From: Mangifera indica
Lineage: Eukaryota > Streptophyta > Magnoliopsida > Sapindales > Anacardiaceae
Direction of reading: 5' to 3'
DNA: 64,000 nt
Assembly (NCBI RefSeq): GCF_011075055.1
Contig: NC_058143.1
Location: 10,989,057-11,053,056 of the forward strand
Numbering within the stretch: the stretch's first letter is position 1; each line of letters starts with the position of its first letter. A model generated the notes under the pieces. That model searched no databases. It was given only the letters and a program-made list of their open reading frames with translations, and had not been told where the DNA came from. Below are positions 1 through 12,770 of this stretch, in pieces. The translations under genes and the position numbers were made by a program.

Positions 1-32
1 TTGTGTACATAATTCAATTGTAAAATAATAAT

Positions 33-928
33 GACAAAAGACTTATTCCCACCCAAGGTTTAATGCAAACCAAAACTTATACATACTAATTTTCAAAAAT
101 TCAAACACCCACTTATCTGTTAAATTTGGTTGTTATTATCAGGGGTAAAATTGTTATTTAGAAATTTTATTTAAACTCATATTTTAGCTTACCCTTAAGT
201 TTTGAAAATTTTATTTTGACCCCCTAACTTCACATTTTCCAAGTTTAAAAACTCACTCCCCCCCCCCCCCCCCAAATCTAAGGTTGCAAACTTTTTCCCA
301 TATACAACCGCCTTCCCAACTTTTTAAAAAATTCTAGTTGTACCTAGTTTCCTTTCTCCTTCTCTTTGATGACGATTCACCATTTCGACAGTCGAATCTC
401 TTCCTCCTCCTTTCTCTTCTCTTCCTAGTGACTGCCCTTTCACTCATTAGTCGTCTTCAATGGAGACGAAGATGCAATCATTTTTGTCTTAGAGAAAAAT
501 GATTGGTCTTAGTCTGATAAAGACTCATGGCAGCAAGTCTTCGTCTCAGACGAAGACAGTTCACCTTTTTCGGAGATGAAGACGATCGAAAAATGAAGAG
601 AGAGTGACCAAGAAGGTTGGAGGAAAAGAGCTGATGGTTGATGAACGCAATTTGTTGTCGGAGAGAAGGATCTAGAAACCCTAGAGAGATTAGAGGTGAA
701 AAGTTAATTTTTAAACCTAAAAATTATGAGATTAGAGAATAGAAATACAAATTTCAAAACTTAACAGTAATTCTAAAATATAAATTTAAATAAAATTTAT
801 AAATAATGATTTTATCCTTGATATTAACAACAAAATTTAACAAATAGGTGGATATTTAAAATTTCAAAAGTTAGCAAATATAAGTTTCGGTTTGTATTAA
901 ACCTTGTGTGAGAATAAGTCTATAGGTC
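33..928. mobile_element. Long-TIR Mutator-like non-autonomous element
   Basis: The first ~190 bases (from GACAAAAGACTTATTCCC) reappear, reverse-complemented and with scattered mismatches, at about 740-928 (inner end ACTTATTCTCACACAAGG on the other strand). Such long terminal inverted repeats around a non-coding core are typical of plant MULE derivatives. The core (240-700) holds a 16-C run and purine/pyrimidine-rich sequence with no convincing frame. A clean target-site duplication was not found, so the outer ends are accurate only to several bases and the superfamily is an inference. Confidence 0.55.
258..273. repeat. Poly-C tract (16 C)
   Basis: An uninterrupted run of 16 cytosines inside the long-TIR element, likely length-variable. 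Confidence 0.9.
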
Positions 929-1039
929 TAGCAATAATATTATTCTTTGACTAAGAAACAAGGTGCAATTTGAAACTTACCTTAATAATAAAAACAAGTA
1001 TTTCTTTGAAATTCTTTTTCTAAGTAACTTATTTCAATA

Positions 1040-1375
1040 ATTCAAAATAATATTTTTCACCATGTATCAATATATATATTTATTATTTTGGAATGAAACA
1101 TAAGAATTTGGCTCTTCCATTAAAAACTACAAAAGACAGTTTTTACATTAATTTTCAGGGACTTATCTTGGAAACATTTCAACTCATTAAATATTATTCT
1201 GTATTTTTATTTATTCTAACAATTAATTTTACCAAGCCATCATTAAATAATTAATTATCAGCATATTTTAATCGCTTTCATTTTATTCAACGAGAGCGTC
1301 TTCCTTTGTCTTTTTCTCTCTGTATACCCTTTGTACAATTCCTTCCCTTCTAGGGTTCCTTCTCCTCCTTAAATC
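1040..1375 (+). promoter_or_regulatory. Upstream region and 5' leader of the ARI gene
   Basis: About 220 bases (1050-1262) are shared with 16305-16495, the upstream region of the second ARI copy. The 85 bases before the ATG are pyrimidine-rich (TCTTCCTTTG, TTCCTTCTCCTCC), like plant leaders and Y patches. No definite TATA box or transcription start can be assigned. In unit B the copia element lies between the matching upstream sequence and exon 1. Confidence 0.4.
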
Positions 1376-4300
1376 ATGGAATCGGAGGACGATTTCGATA
1401 TGCAAGACGCCAATGAATCGGCCGAGGACGACGATTTCTACAGCGGCTTCGATGACGACGCCGCTGGTCCTGCCTACGCATACGATAGCGACGACGATGC
1501 CGACGTTGCCGATTACGAATTCATGCATAACGATTCCGATGATTCTGATGATCACATCTTTCATCGCCACCAGGTAATCCAAGTTTTTTCCGTTTTCGCA
1601 ACTTTTTCTCAACCTCATTTCCTTTTTTTTGGTTGGATTGTTGTAATTTTAGCTCAATCTTGCGTAATACTATTTCTTTGGAATTTTTTTTCGAAATTAA
1701 AGTCTCTTATGACCTGCATTTTTGCCATGGATTTTAAATTTCAAAGGTGGGTATGTGAATTATGAACTTTTGAAGTCTGGTGGCTTTGTGGTATCTTAAT
1801 TTGGTTGATGTTTGAAGATATTGAATTATTTCACACCATACGTTGTTGTAGCTTTTTACAGATTTATGGCATTTTTTGTTTGATATTGTAATTTTAGCTC
1901 AGTTCTCTGTTAGGTCTTTGGTAATTTAATGAAAATTGAAGTCTTTTATGATTTGCATTTATGCTGTTGATATGAGTTACAAGGGTAGATATGTAAATTA
2001 AAATTTTTAGATTTTGTGCTTTTTAATTTGGTTGAAAATAATGGGATTAAGTTCATTTGTGCCATAGATCATGAAGTGTGTTGTGCCAGTAATACTGTGA
2101 TTTTGCAACTCGGTAATATTGCTGTTCTTTAAATTTTGTACTCTTTTTTGTTGTTGAAATTGAAATTTATTCTATTTTGTATTGTGTTTGCTAAGTGTAG
2201 TTGCTTAATTTAGCTGAATAGAGGTTATTATGGTTGTTTTTTCTTTTTTTTTTTTTTTTTTGAGTTTCTATTTTTGGTTGACTATGATTCATCTTGTTTA
2301 CATTGCAGTTTATGTTAGTTAGAAATATCTGTCAATTATGCAATATTCAGAGTGTGTACCAAGTGGGCTTTATTCTGTTTGGGTATTTTTTTTAATGAAT
2401 GCACATCAAGTTTCACTAGATTGGTTTCTGGCGCTATGATGATTTGGTTAAGTTGACAGATGTAACTGTAATCTTGCGTGGCAAATTTTTGCCTGATTAA
2501 AAATGTATTGGTGGGAGCAACTTCAGGATTTTTTATTTAAGCTCACGAGTTTAGTGCAGAAGGCCCTGTATGCTGTCAATACTTAATTGAGTTATTATTT
2601 CAAAAATTTAATAGGATCACTGGCATATGTTTTGGGCTAACTTTTTGATATTATTGAATGAGTGTGCACTTAACAAATTATGTCTTTGCAAGCCCATATG
2701 ATGATTTATAGAGATCTTGTTGTAATCTTTTATTCTAATGTGCATTTTTTTCTTGTCGTAGCTAAATTATACTATTTTGAGTGAGTCGGATATTCGTCGG
2801 CGTCAAGAGGAAGATATAACAAAGATATCCACTGTGCTTTCTATTTCGAAAGTTTCAGCGCGTGTACTGCTCCGCTTTTATAATTGGTAAGATATTCAGT
2901 GACTGATGGATGTTGTGTTCTTGCATTAATAAGGCTTTTACTTTGTTTGAATAACGTTATTTATATGCTATTTAATTATTCTTTGGACAAAATTTAGGAT
3001 CTGTTTGTTATTGCCTCTTCGAACAGAACTTATGCAAGAAGAGCTTACATGATTACAACTTGTTAGAGTAGTACTTTTATTAAAAATTTGTCAGTTGTTT
3101 GGTTAGAGAAATGTAGAAGTGTTTTATAGTCTTAAATTACCAAAAATAGTGATATATATAAGAAGAGATAAAGTCAAATTTATGAAATGATATGGGAGTA
3201 TTTTTGAAATTTCAACAATTTAAGTAAGCTGCAAAAGATTTTATTGGAGAAGCTCAAAATATAACCGAACAGCTTATAGTCATCCTATTCAATAAGCTCT
3301 CCACTTGGATGTAGCTTGATGCTCTAACAAATTTATATTCATTTGGATTACAGGAGTGTCAGTAAAGTGCATGATGAATGGTTTGCAGATGAAGAAAAGG
3401 TTCGCAAATCTGTTGGCTTATTGGAGAAACCAGTTGTTGAATTTCCAAATGCTAAAGAAGTAAGCTGCCAACATATATCTTTAATTGTGTTTGTCTGCAA
3501 TTTGTATTAAGATCTTGGGATGTTGATTGCTTGTTCAGTAAACATACTTTATGCTATGTTAATTAATAATTTTTTTCTTATATGTGCCTTTAATTTGCAG
3601 CTGACTTGTGGGATATGTTTTGAAACCTATCCATGTGGTAGCTTGCATGCTGCTGCTTGTGGTCATCCATTCTGTAATACATGCTGGACAGGTTTGTTCT
3701 AGTGCACCAGGATTTATGTTGTGATTTTCGTAACATGCCTGATGCATGAATTGTTGGTTAAGAGTGTATTGTTGAGTCTAAATTTTCTATTCTGTTGTAG
3801 TTTGGAAAGATAGGGATCTCTTTTTCTTCCTGTATACTGCTATTTTTCTTTAAAAGGAAGAAAACTAAAAAGTGAAGGTGGTGTACTCTTCTTGTGGACC
3901 TTTTTTATTCGCTTTTACTTTCAATATTTTTTATTTATAAGATTCCACTATCAATGTCTTGACCCTCTATCTTGGTAAAATAAATCTCAGTTTCGATCAT
4001 GGGGACACTGTGGGAACAAAATTATTTATCGTACTAAGAAGTAAAACCAATTTCTTAAGCAGTTGAACTGTTTTCCCTTTGATTTCTATGTGGGAACAGA
4101 AGTATGCTTCTCTTCTGACTATATTATGTACTTTTCTTTTCAAAGTTATGTTCTTGGAGAGAAAAAGCTACAAAGAGAGGAAGAAATATATTCAATTATA
4201 TTAAAAAAAAAGTTGATATTTTTGATTGCATGCTTATAATTTACATTATTCTGAAGGATGGAAGATGAATGGTGGATTTATAGTCTTATTTAATTAAATT

Positions 4301-7300
4301 TTATCTTACAAAGATTGAGGGGTAAGGGGTTCTTAAGCAAGGCTTATGCACATTATATCCCATTATTGTTGAATTACGTTTTTTTTATGCATGTAGTTCT
4401 CCACATTGTGTATGGTTCAACATATATCGTGGTATATGCTGCTGAGATACATGCTACCACTTGGTAGAAATACATCTGAAAATATTTCAACTTACAACCT
4501 CAGTTTTTGTCATGAGAAGAACACTTCTACTTCCATTTTATTTTTTTTGTTTATCAATTTTTTTTGTCTGTAGGGTATATCAGTGCATCCATTAATGATG
4601 GTCCTGGTTGTTTGATGTTGCGATGTCCTGACCCATCTTGTAGTGCTGCCATTGGTCAAGATATGATTAATCTACTAGCATCTGATGAGGACAGAGAGAA
4701 ATATTCTCGGTATTTTATTCGATCTTATGTTGAAGATAACAGAAAGGTGATAGTACTTTTATAGTTATCAGCGAGTTCTTTATCTATTGTCCTCAGTCAA
4801 AAAAGAGATCTTGCAAGCTCGTTATTTTATAAAAGAAATAAAGTTCTGATTTTTTAAAGTGAAATATTATTTCTGATCCGTTACATTTACATTATTATCA
4901 AAAGTCAGATTATGGTACATTAAGTAGCAGATTGTGCAAGGTATGTTGATCGAATAGATCTAGTATACCAGATTTATAGCACTACACACTTCCAGAACAA
5001 AGTTAGCTTTTACCTGCAGAAGATAACTGATTGCAAAAGCAATTGAAATATATACAAAGGAGTATTGGACCTTAGAGTGTCTATTCTTTCAGTAATTTCT
5101 ATATAGAAGAGCCAGTAAGTCAGTTTCACTCTTAAATGGAAGAATTTACTGCAACCAAAAACCATACATCGTCTTGATGAATGTGAGAAAATATTTAATA
5201 TGATCAACTTAAAGTGATTCACATGATTACTTTGTATTATCTCCTTAAACGCACATAAGTTTAGTACTGAAAGACTTAAGAGATAAAAAATGAAAAATCT
5301 GGCACAACTAACTGAGACAACAAGATCAAACTAAATAGAATCAGTTACCTTTTCACCTCCTTGTATTATCTTGGATCACTTTATGATGTAAAGTCAGCAT
5401 TTTCTTGCATCTTCAATTAAACTATTAAAGTATGATATTGTATTTGATTTTGACTGAAGTGGTGGATTATTTAATTTCCGTTTTTAGTTTGCTATAGAGA
5501 TATAGTGATTGACTTACAATATCACTATGTCTATAGGAAATGTTGGGGATTATTTCATTTTGATTTTTTATTTTCTATGGAGATATGGAGTGGTTGACTT
5601 ACAGTATGACTATGTTTTCTGGGATATTTAAGTTTTAAAGTACAAGAATCTCCACAACCTTAGCTTTATCCTTGTCTTCCTCTTCTTTGTGGTTGTGTTT
5701 CTGTAGGTTTTAAGGTCTGCAAAATGACATAACCCAACACTTAAATCATTTATGAAATAGTATTTTAAGGCTTTTATATGGTTTAATTATATATAAATGT
5801 GTAGGATGATTTTATTCTAATTTTTATATGTATTGTAATGGTTTTGTTTATTGTTGCTTGTGTTATTGTGCATGCATCATTACTCTCTAATATATCCTGC
5901 ATGTAGCTGGGATGAGCTGAGATGCTTTTGATTTGCCTCAAATTCATCCGTCTGGTCCTGCATTTAAATTATTATGTGATGCTTGATTCATATAGGTGAA
6001 CTTGACATTAGGATTTTGGATTTCTTTGTGATCTTCTTCTCTTCAGTATGTAAAATCTTTTTTTGTAATTGGTTATTTTCTGCAGACCAAATGGTGTCCT
6101 GCACCAGGTTGTGATTTCGCTGTGGATTTTGTTGTTGGTAGTGGTAATTATGATGTTACTTGCCGTTGTTCATATTGCTTCTGCTGGAATGTAAGTCTCT
6201 TTGGCTGCCAACTGATTTCTGCTTTGTTCTAGTACTTTCTGGTTAAATTATCAGTTGCAGCACATTTGCAAAGACACTGTACAGTTTAACCCAGCCTTTG
6301 TGTTTTATTTTCTATGAAACATAATGTGAATTTATCATACAGTGTACTGAGGAAGCCCACCGTCCTGTAGATTGTGGCACTGTAGCCAAATGGGTATTGA
6401 AGAATAGTGCAGAGTCAGAAAATATGAATTGGTATGTATCAAGATCTTAGCAATGAGAATAACTCTTCTTATTTAAGCTGGGCTGGAGAAATTAATTCAA
6501 ACTTAGGCCTACCTGAATAGCCCTGTTTTACACATTACTCAAAAAAAGATATTAAACCTAATATGTTAGCCTCTTTGATAGACTTAAATGTTTGCATGTC
6601 TTTGTGGACATTTGTCTTTTACTCTCAGCAATGATATAAATCTTTTGCCTTCATGTTGAAGATAAAGAATTGGTTTGCATTTGAAGTTAACAAAAAATTT
6701 TATGTGTCTTATTAGAAAAAGAAAATATCATTTTGTGCTGTCTTTATCAATTACCCATGTGATTTAAATGGCTGTGTTTTCAGGATATTGGCTAATTCCA
6801 AGCCTTGTCCAAGGTGCAAGCGACCAATCGAGAAAAATCAGGGCTGCATGCATATGACATGTACACCCCCATGCAAATTTGAATTTTGCTGGTAAGCTTC
6901 TATACATGTTTAGGCATTATTTGTAATTGGGAACTGTGGTTTTCTTATGATTTTGAATTTTTCACCAAGAACACTTGATCCTGTGAGGTAAAACTATACT
7001 TTTTTTTTTTCCATGAACTTATTTAGTCATTTGAATTTACATCCTTTTAGGCTCTGCCTTGGTGCTTGGTCGGAGCATGGTGAGCGGACAGGTGGTTTCT
7101 ATGCATGCAATCGTTACGAGACAGCAAAACAAGAGGGAGTGGTATGTCAGTCTAGTTCAATTATTTTTCTTCCCTTCTACTAGCTCTTAGCACATTATCC
7201 TGTTGCTACTTGTGGCATTATCAAGTTTCCTTATAAATTTGGTCAATGCTGTTGCTTACAGTACGATGAGTCTGAAAAGCGAAGAGAGATGGCAAAGAAC

Positions 7301-9609
7301 TCTCTGGAGAGATATACACACTACTATGAACGTTGGGCAACCAATCAATCGGTAAGTCAAAAGTCTGTGAGATTGTAGTAACTTTTATATAATTACTTGT
7401 TGTGTTTCCGATGATTAGTCATCTAAACCACTAGCTGTCAGATAACACTACATTTTATATATACATGGAGATGTAAATGATTAAATTAATAAATGATATA
7501 GAGAAATACACTAGTCTATCAGCTGTCCATGGAAGAGTTCAGATCACCTCTTGAGAAGGGAACAAAATCTGTACAAGAAGCCATAAAAGTTCATGTATTG
7601 GCTTTTTGCAGCAACAAAGCTGATTGAAGTACAGATATGTAGTTAAAACAACCTTAAATTTGAATAAAAACCAAGTCAGCTCAATGCTCCATTCCAGATA
7701 AAGAACTGATTTTCCTGGAAAATTTTTAAGTTGAGGACTACAATTGAAAAAATTAAGAAGCACTTTACCCACAACGCACTATAATCTTGTCCTTTTCGAA
7801 TATTCCTATTTTTCCTTCACGCCAACGGACCCAAAATAGCACTAGCATGACATGTTTCCAACACATTTTGGCCTCAACTGAGTGCAAAAAAAATACTGTA
7901 GTAAAAGAGAACAGTATCTTTTAATAGCCCAGTGGCCGTTCACTTCTTTACAAGCATTGGACCATTAGAATAAAGCCACTGTTGAATGGAGGAAGCTCTC
8001 TTTTCCCTTTTCCAGCACATTCCTCAGCATGAAGAAGATAAATCAGGCTGGGTTTCTTTTTGGAATAACTTCTACCTTTTTAAACTTCCCTGAGTTAAGA
8101 CAGATAGCTCAATGCTGAGGAAAAAGGAAAGCTATGTCACGATCTATATTTGGCTGATTTACTTCTGTTGTGGTTTTTTGAGAGTATGAAATCCTTGTAA
8201 ACTTTCTACTGATTTGGATATCTAGCATCTATCTTATTCTAATTGTTTGTTCCATGCTGCAGTCTCGGCAAAAGGCATTCGCAGATCTTCAGAAAATGCA
8301 GACTGTGTTTGTAAGTCCAACTTTTTGTATATTGTTGTTTCCTAATTGTCATGCCAGCATAGTTGATTTTTGGCTTGCCATTTAGGATGATTGATGTAAA
8401 TATACTGAGAAGTCATGTGATTGCTTTAATTGAAGACTGATCAACACATTCTTCATTAGGGATGATCTATATTTGCTTTTGTAAATTATGAAAGTGCTGA
8501 TTATTATGTTTATTGTAGCTTGAGAAGCTGAGTGACGTACAGTGCCAACCTGAGTCTCAGCTAAAGTTCATCACTGAGGCATGGCTACAGGTGCATTTCT
8601 GATTTCCTGCTTTATGGCCAGAAATGTTTTGTCTTTTTTTCTATAATATAACATATGTTCTTTTTGTAGATAGTTGAATGTAGGCGGGTTCTAAAATGGA
8701 CATATGCTTATGGATATTATTTACCTGAGCGTGAGCATGCTAAAAGACAGTTCTTTGAGTACTTGCAAGGTACTTTAGTCTGCCACAAAGCTGCATTATG
8801 TTAATCTTTAATATGGTTCAATAACCCTCTATACCATGCAGGTGAGGCTGAGTCTGGACTGGAACGACTTCATCAATGTGCAGAGAAGGAGCTACAAGTT
8901 TATGTCAATGCAGAGGGTCCATTGAAAGATTTCAATGAATTCCGAACAAAACTTGCTGGATTGACAAGGTTAGTAATATTGAGATATTTTCTGGAATGGA
9001 ATATACAGTCTGGACAAGATATGAATAATGTTGCACTATTGCAACTTTGTATCTTGTAATAATCTGGCGCAGTTAGTTCAAGCATGATTCAATTGTAGTT
9101 TGTTGATATATTTTTCAAATTAGCTTATTGGTGGAGTCCCTGGTCTTCCCATGCAGATTGTTTATTTTTTATTTTTTAATTTTTGATAGCCTGCTACTGA
9201 ATTTGGTTTCAAAATGGAACAATGTTGTGATTACTTGACGGTTTTGTTATGAAACTATAAAGGAATATAAATGTCGGTGTAAACTATTTTCGTCGATCCT
9301 TTCTATTTAAACCAAATTGTTATTCTCTTTGATAACAGTGTGACTCGAAACTACTTTGAGAATTTAGTTCGAGCTCTAGAAAATGGTCTCTCAGATGTAG
9401 AGACACATGCTGCCTGCAGCAGGCAAGGAAGCTCGAAAAACTTGGTAGTATGCAACAGAGGAAGAAGTGGGAAATCTAAGGGTTCTACATCCAGATCAAG
9501 TGGGTCAAACAGAAACATTGACAATTCAGGCCACTGGTACTGTGATCATTGCACCTACGCAAATGTCAATTCTACCACAGTTTGTGCAATGTGCCAGAAT
9601 CATCGGTAA
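1376..9609 (+). CDS. ARI8: RBR E3 ubiquitin ligase, ARIADNE type (ARI7/ARI8 group), intact
   Basis: RBR ligases take ubiquitin from an E2 onto a catalytic cysteine and then pass it to substrate. Fifteen exons join in frame with GT-AG borders: 1376-1573, 2762-2886, 3354-3459, 3601-3691, 4574-4746, 6086-6190, 6343-6431, 6784-6891, 7051-7141, 7262-7351, 8263-8310, 8519-8590, 8670-8769, 8842-8968, 9339-9609. The total is 1794 nt, 597 residues, close to plant ARI7/8 length. Order: acidic N-terminus (1-66); RING1 (C146, C149, C163, H165, C168, C171, C186, C191, C196); IBR from C235; Rcat/RING2 with [17 protein letters not shown], where C317 matches the HHARI catalytic Cys; Ariadne helical domain (about 340-525); C-terminal RanBP2-type zinc finger (W574, C576, C579, C590, C593). 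The start is the first ATG after a pyrimidine-rich leader. ARI7 versus ARI8 cannot be settled by eye. Confidence 0.93.
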
Positions 9610-10060
9610 ATCCATTCCTATGCAGATCAGCCCACCTGGAATCGGAGAGCCTTCACCTCTGCTGTTTGGTTTCCTCGACAAATGCTGTCAGAGCGTTTCC
9701 AGGATGTAAGAACACTACAAAATATCCTTTTGTATCTCTTCCCTGAAAATCCGATAAAGCAGAATGGACAAATAACAAAGGGTGGGAAAGGGAAACGACA
9801 TGGTCAGTGTCGAGTGTATAGTTCTTGCTGTTCAACCAAGTTCATTTAAATTAAATCTCTGCCATGTTTCAGGATCGGAGAAAATGTATTATTTCTACCT
9901 CCTTTTCTTTAGCCCTATGGTCATTTATTTAAGTTATAAATATATTTGTATTACGCTTGAAGCTTCAAGTGGATTTGTAAAATGGTAACTCGGGGGCAAT
10001 GGAGCTCATTAGTGCCTGCATGAATGAAATTAATGAAATAAAACTATCACACCATTTGTT
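9610..10060 (+). other. ARI 3' untranslated region with candidate poly(A) signal
   Basis: AATAAA at 10037-10042 is the first strong poly(A) hexamer after the stop codon. Small frames here overlap on both strands and look like no protein. The extent of the UTR is inferred. Confidence 0.4.
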
Positions 10061-11747
10061 ACCCAGAAATTGTTCATTGATTGTGCTCGATGCTAAAAGA
10101 ATATTCCTCTTTTGCACGTCCCGCAAGTATTGCATTTCAAATACTTTAGCAGAATCCAAGGAAGCTCGATGCAAGCAAAACAGATCGGATGATTATTGTA
10201 AAGTATTGAAGGAGAAGCCTTGTTGTTCTTATGGTTTTTGAAATGATTGCATTTTGTTTAGGGATATTGAATTTTTTAACCTCTTTTAAAATTATGTATG
10301 CATATATACTATTCATCTTAAACTTTAATAAAAAATATCATAACAGTAGTCTTTTTCCCAAAAATTTCTCTATTGATGTGACTCATGCAAAAAAATTCTC
10401 TTTTTCGTCAGCCTTTTAGCAAGGGAATAAATCTTTGTAACACGAAAAAAATTTGAAGCATGACGATTCTTTAACTCAGGAAATTAATCGAAACAGACAC
10501 TTGTGATTAAATAATAAAATCCATGAGAGAAATTAGAGAAAGAAACCGCTTGTCATTATAAGGGATTTATATAAACACAAGGGTGAGAGAGAAAAAAATT
10601 GCAAATTTCTTTAGAAAATTCATATTTGTTGTAAAGATCTCATAACAAAATCAACCAAATTCAGGTCAGTCTTAATTTAGACTCTTATATTATGTGTTTT
10701 CTTGTTTAACAATTAAAATCAAATAATGTAAGGTAGATTTATGTTTATGACTTTATGTGAAAGATAATTTTATTGTAATTTTATGTTGTTATATTGTTTA
10801 ATGTTGTGATTCTATGTTGTTGTATTATTTAATATTGCTATAATATAATTGAAGTATTAATGGTTAATGTTAACCCCTTGGTCCCACATAAAAGCTGCAT
10901 CTTGGGCTTCAATTTTTTTTTCTAGTAACTTTTTCCCTTGCATCCAATATCTACTAACTACAATTGGTTATTGAATTATCATATAAGATCAAAGATTAGG
11001 GTATTTGTAAATGTCCAACGGTTATTGAATTAACATATAAACATAATTTGAAAAGAATATGCAAATGCATAATCTGAAAAAAAATAAGCGCTTGGCGTTA
11101 ATGCCAAGCAGTTCCAACCCCTTCATATTTTTTTCCAAAACTTTCTTTTTCTTTCTTTCAATATCCAACAATTAAAATTGGAAAATATCACTTGTCGTCC
11201 TACTATGTAGTCATCCGTTATCATTCAATTATGTTTCAGCGTCGCCAATGATCGGTGAAAGCTGCCGATGGTCATGGCTCCTGGGTGTCTCTTCTTTTGG
11301 TGCTTCAAATTTTCAGTTTCTTAGAATCCTTATAATGGCGTGTTGCTTCAATTACTTTTCAAGAGGAATGTTGTTCACTCATATGTGTTACTTTAATTAT
11401 TTTTCAAAGTTTTTCACTATTTCAATTATTTTCCATTGACACAAGATTAAAGATTCCTTCCAAAGTATCAAAGTTGTAGAGAAAAAGAGAGAGAGGGTCT
11501 CTGCATGGGAAAAGAGAGAGAATCGCTTTACATGAGTCACGTCAACGGGGATATTTTGGAGAAGAGATTACTGTTATGGTATTTTTTTTTAAGGTTTGAG
11601 ATTAGTTGTATATATGTATATGCAGTTTAATGGAGGCTAAAAAATTCATTATCTCTTTTATTTAAGTTAAGGGATGTAATAGAGGATGAAAGAAATAATT
11701 TATTCAAATTTTATGGGGTTTCTCATAATTCAGGCAAACCTCACGGA
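10061..11747. other. Intergenic, no gene recognised
   Basis: AT-rich sequence with only short random frames. The one structure is a perfect-arm palindrome GCTTGGCGTTAATGCCAAGC at 11090-11109. A phrase containing GGTTATTGAATTA occurs twice (about 10964 and 11019). Confidence 0.5.
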
Positions 11748-12059
11748 TAGGGTTGGACTCGAGAGCCCGAAACGAGCCGACCCTAGCCGAGCTAGAGCTC
11801 GAGCTATTCCTCAGATTTTTTAATTAAAAATTTTGATACAAAACGACGTCGTTTTGACCAATATGTATTAAAACGACGTCGTTTTAACCAATATGTATTA
11901 AAACGACGTCGTTTTAATAACGAAAAACGAGTCGAACTGAATTTGAGCCGAGTTTGAGTTTGTTTTTCACGAGCTCGAACTCGAGCTCAAGTATATGTGA
12001 ACCGAACCGAGCTTGAGCTCAAGTAAACTCAAGCTTGGCTCTGTTCGAATCCAGCCCTA
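11748..12059. mobile_element. hAT-like MITE with 8-bp TSD
   Basis: Ends TAGGGTTGGACTCGA and, inverted, TAGGGCTGGATTCGA. It is flanked by CTCACGGA (11740-11747) and CTCATGGA (12060-12067), an 8-bp target duplication with one mismatch, the hAT signature. The core has GAGCTCGAGCT-type repeats and three copies of the palindrome AAACGACGTCGTTTT. No transposase frame. Confidence 0.75.
11840..11916. repeat. Three tandem ~30-bp units with AAACGACGTCGTTTT palindrome
   Basis: The palindrome recurs three times at 30-base spacing, separated by A/GACCAATATGTATT. Each centre is GACGTC, an ACGT core of the kind bound by bZIP factors; binding here is only a possibility. Confidence 0.85.
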
Positions 12060-12770
12060 CTCATGGATATAAAAGAAATTTATTTTAAAATAGCTCCATA
12101 TAAACTTATTATTATTTAAAGCTCCTAAAAAATTGTTTAATTTGTTCACCCCTTGTATTTTCAAAAACTATGTTCTCTCAAGACATCCATGTAATTATAA
12201 AACCCCTCGTACTAAACTCCAGTATTGTATGAAATAAAACGTGTCCAGGTAGACCCAACCCATTTAGACGAATCATATTGTCTTTCTCTCTCACCTTCAT
12301 TTTGCCTTTGGGAACCAAAGGAAAAATTCAAAAAACTTTTGGTTTCGACACTTGGACTCCCTCCAAACTGAGTTTTTTAATTAAGCTAAGTCAGAAAAAG
12401 AAAGAATGGAAACAACTTTGTTTCCTTTAACTCCTTGCTGGATTAAAATTTGTTAATCTAGCCGAATTTGGCCTTAACCCCCATCTAACCAACTTATTTA
12501 GATATAGTTGAACAATTCTTTTATTTAGACAAGATTTGACCAACTTTTTTTAAAGTTTTTTTGTTCACATAATTTCTCTATGACGTACGTTATATTCTTT
12601 GTTTTTATTACGCTTTTTTATTTGTTATTTTTTTAATCTCATTTTGAGTAAGAGAATTAGTGGTTTTCTTCTTATATTGTGTAGGTAATGACATATGATT
12701 TGAGTAAGGGGATATTTAGTTATACTCTTCAAGTGCAATAGAGGTTTATAGAGGGTATGCAACTAGAATA

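Noticed and set aside
1283..1618. 111-aa antisense frame (and its twin 23357-23638)
   Set aside because: Mirror of the Asp/Glu-rich exon 1; appears in both copies only because the exon is duplicated.
1376..1765. 129-aa frame at the start of the ARI gene
   Set aside because: It reads past the exon 1 donor at 1574 into intron 1; only the first 66 codons are real.
9467..9746. 80-aa and 65-aa frames over the last ARI exon
   Set aside because: Shifted frames of the zinc-finger exon and 3' UTR, with no domain.
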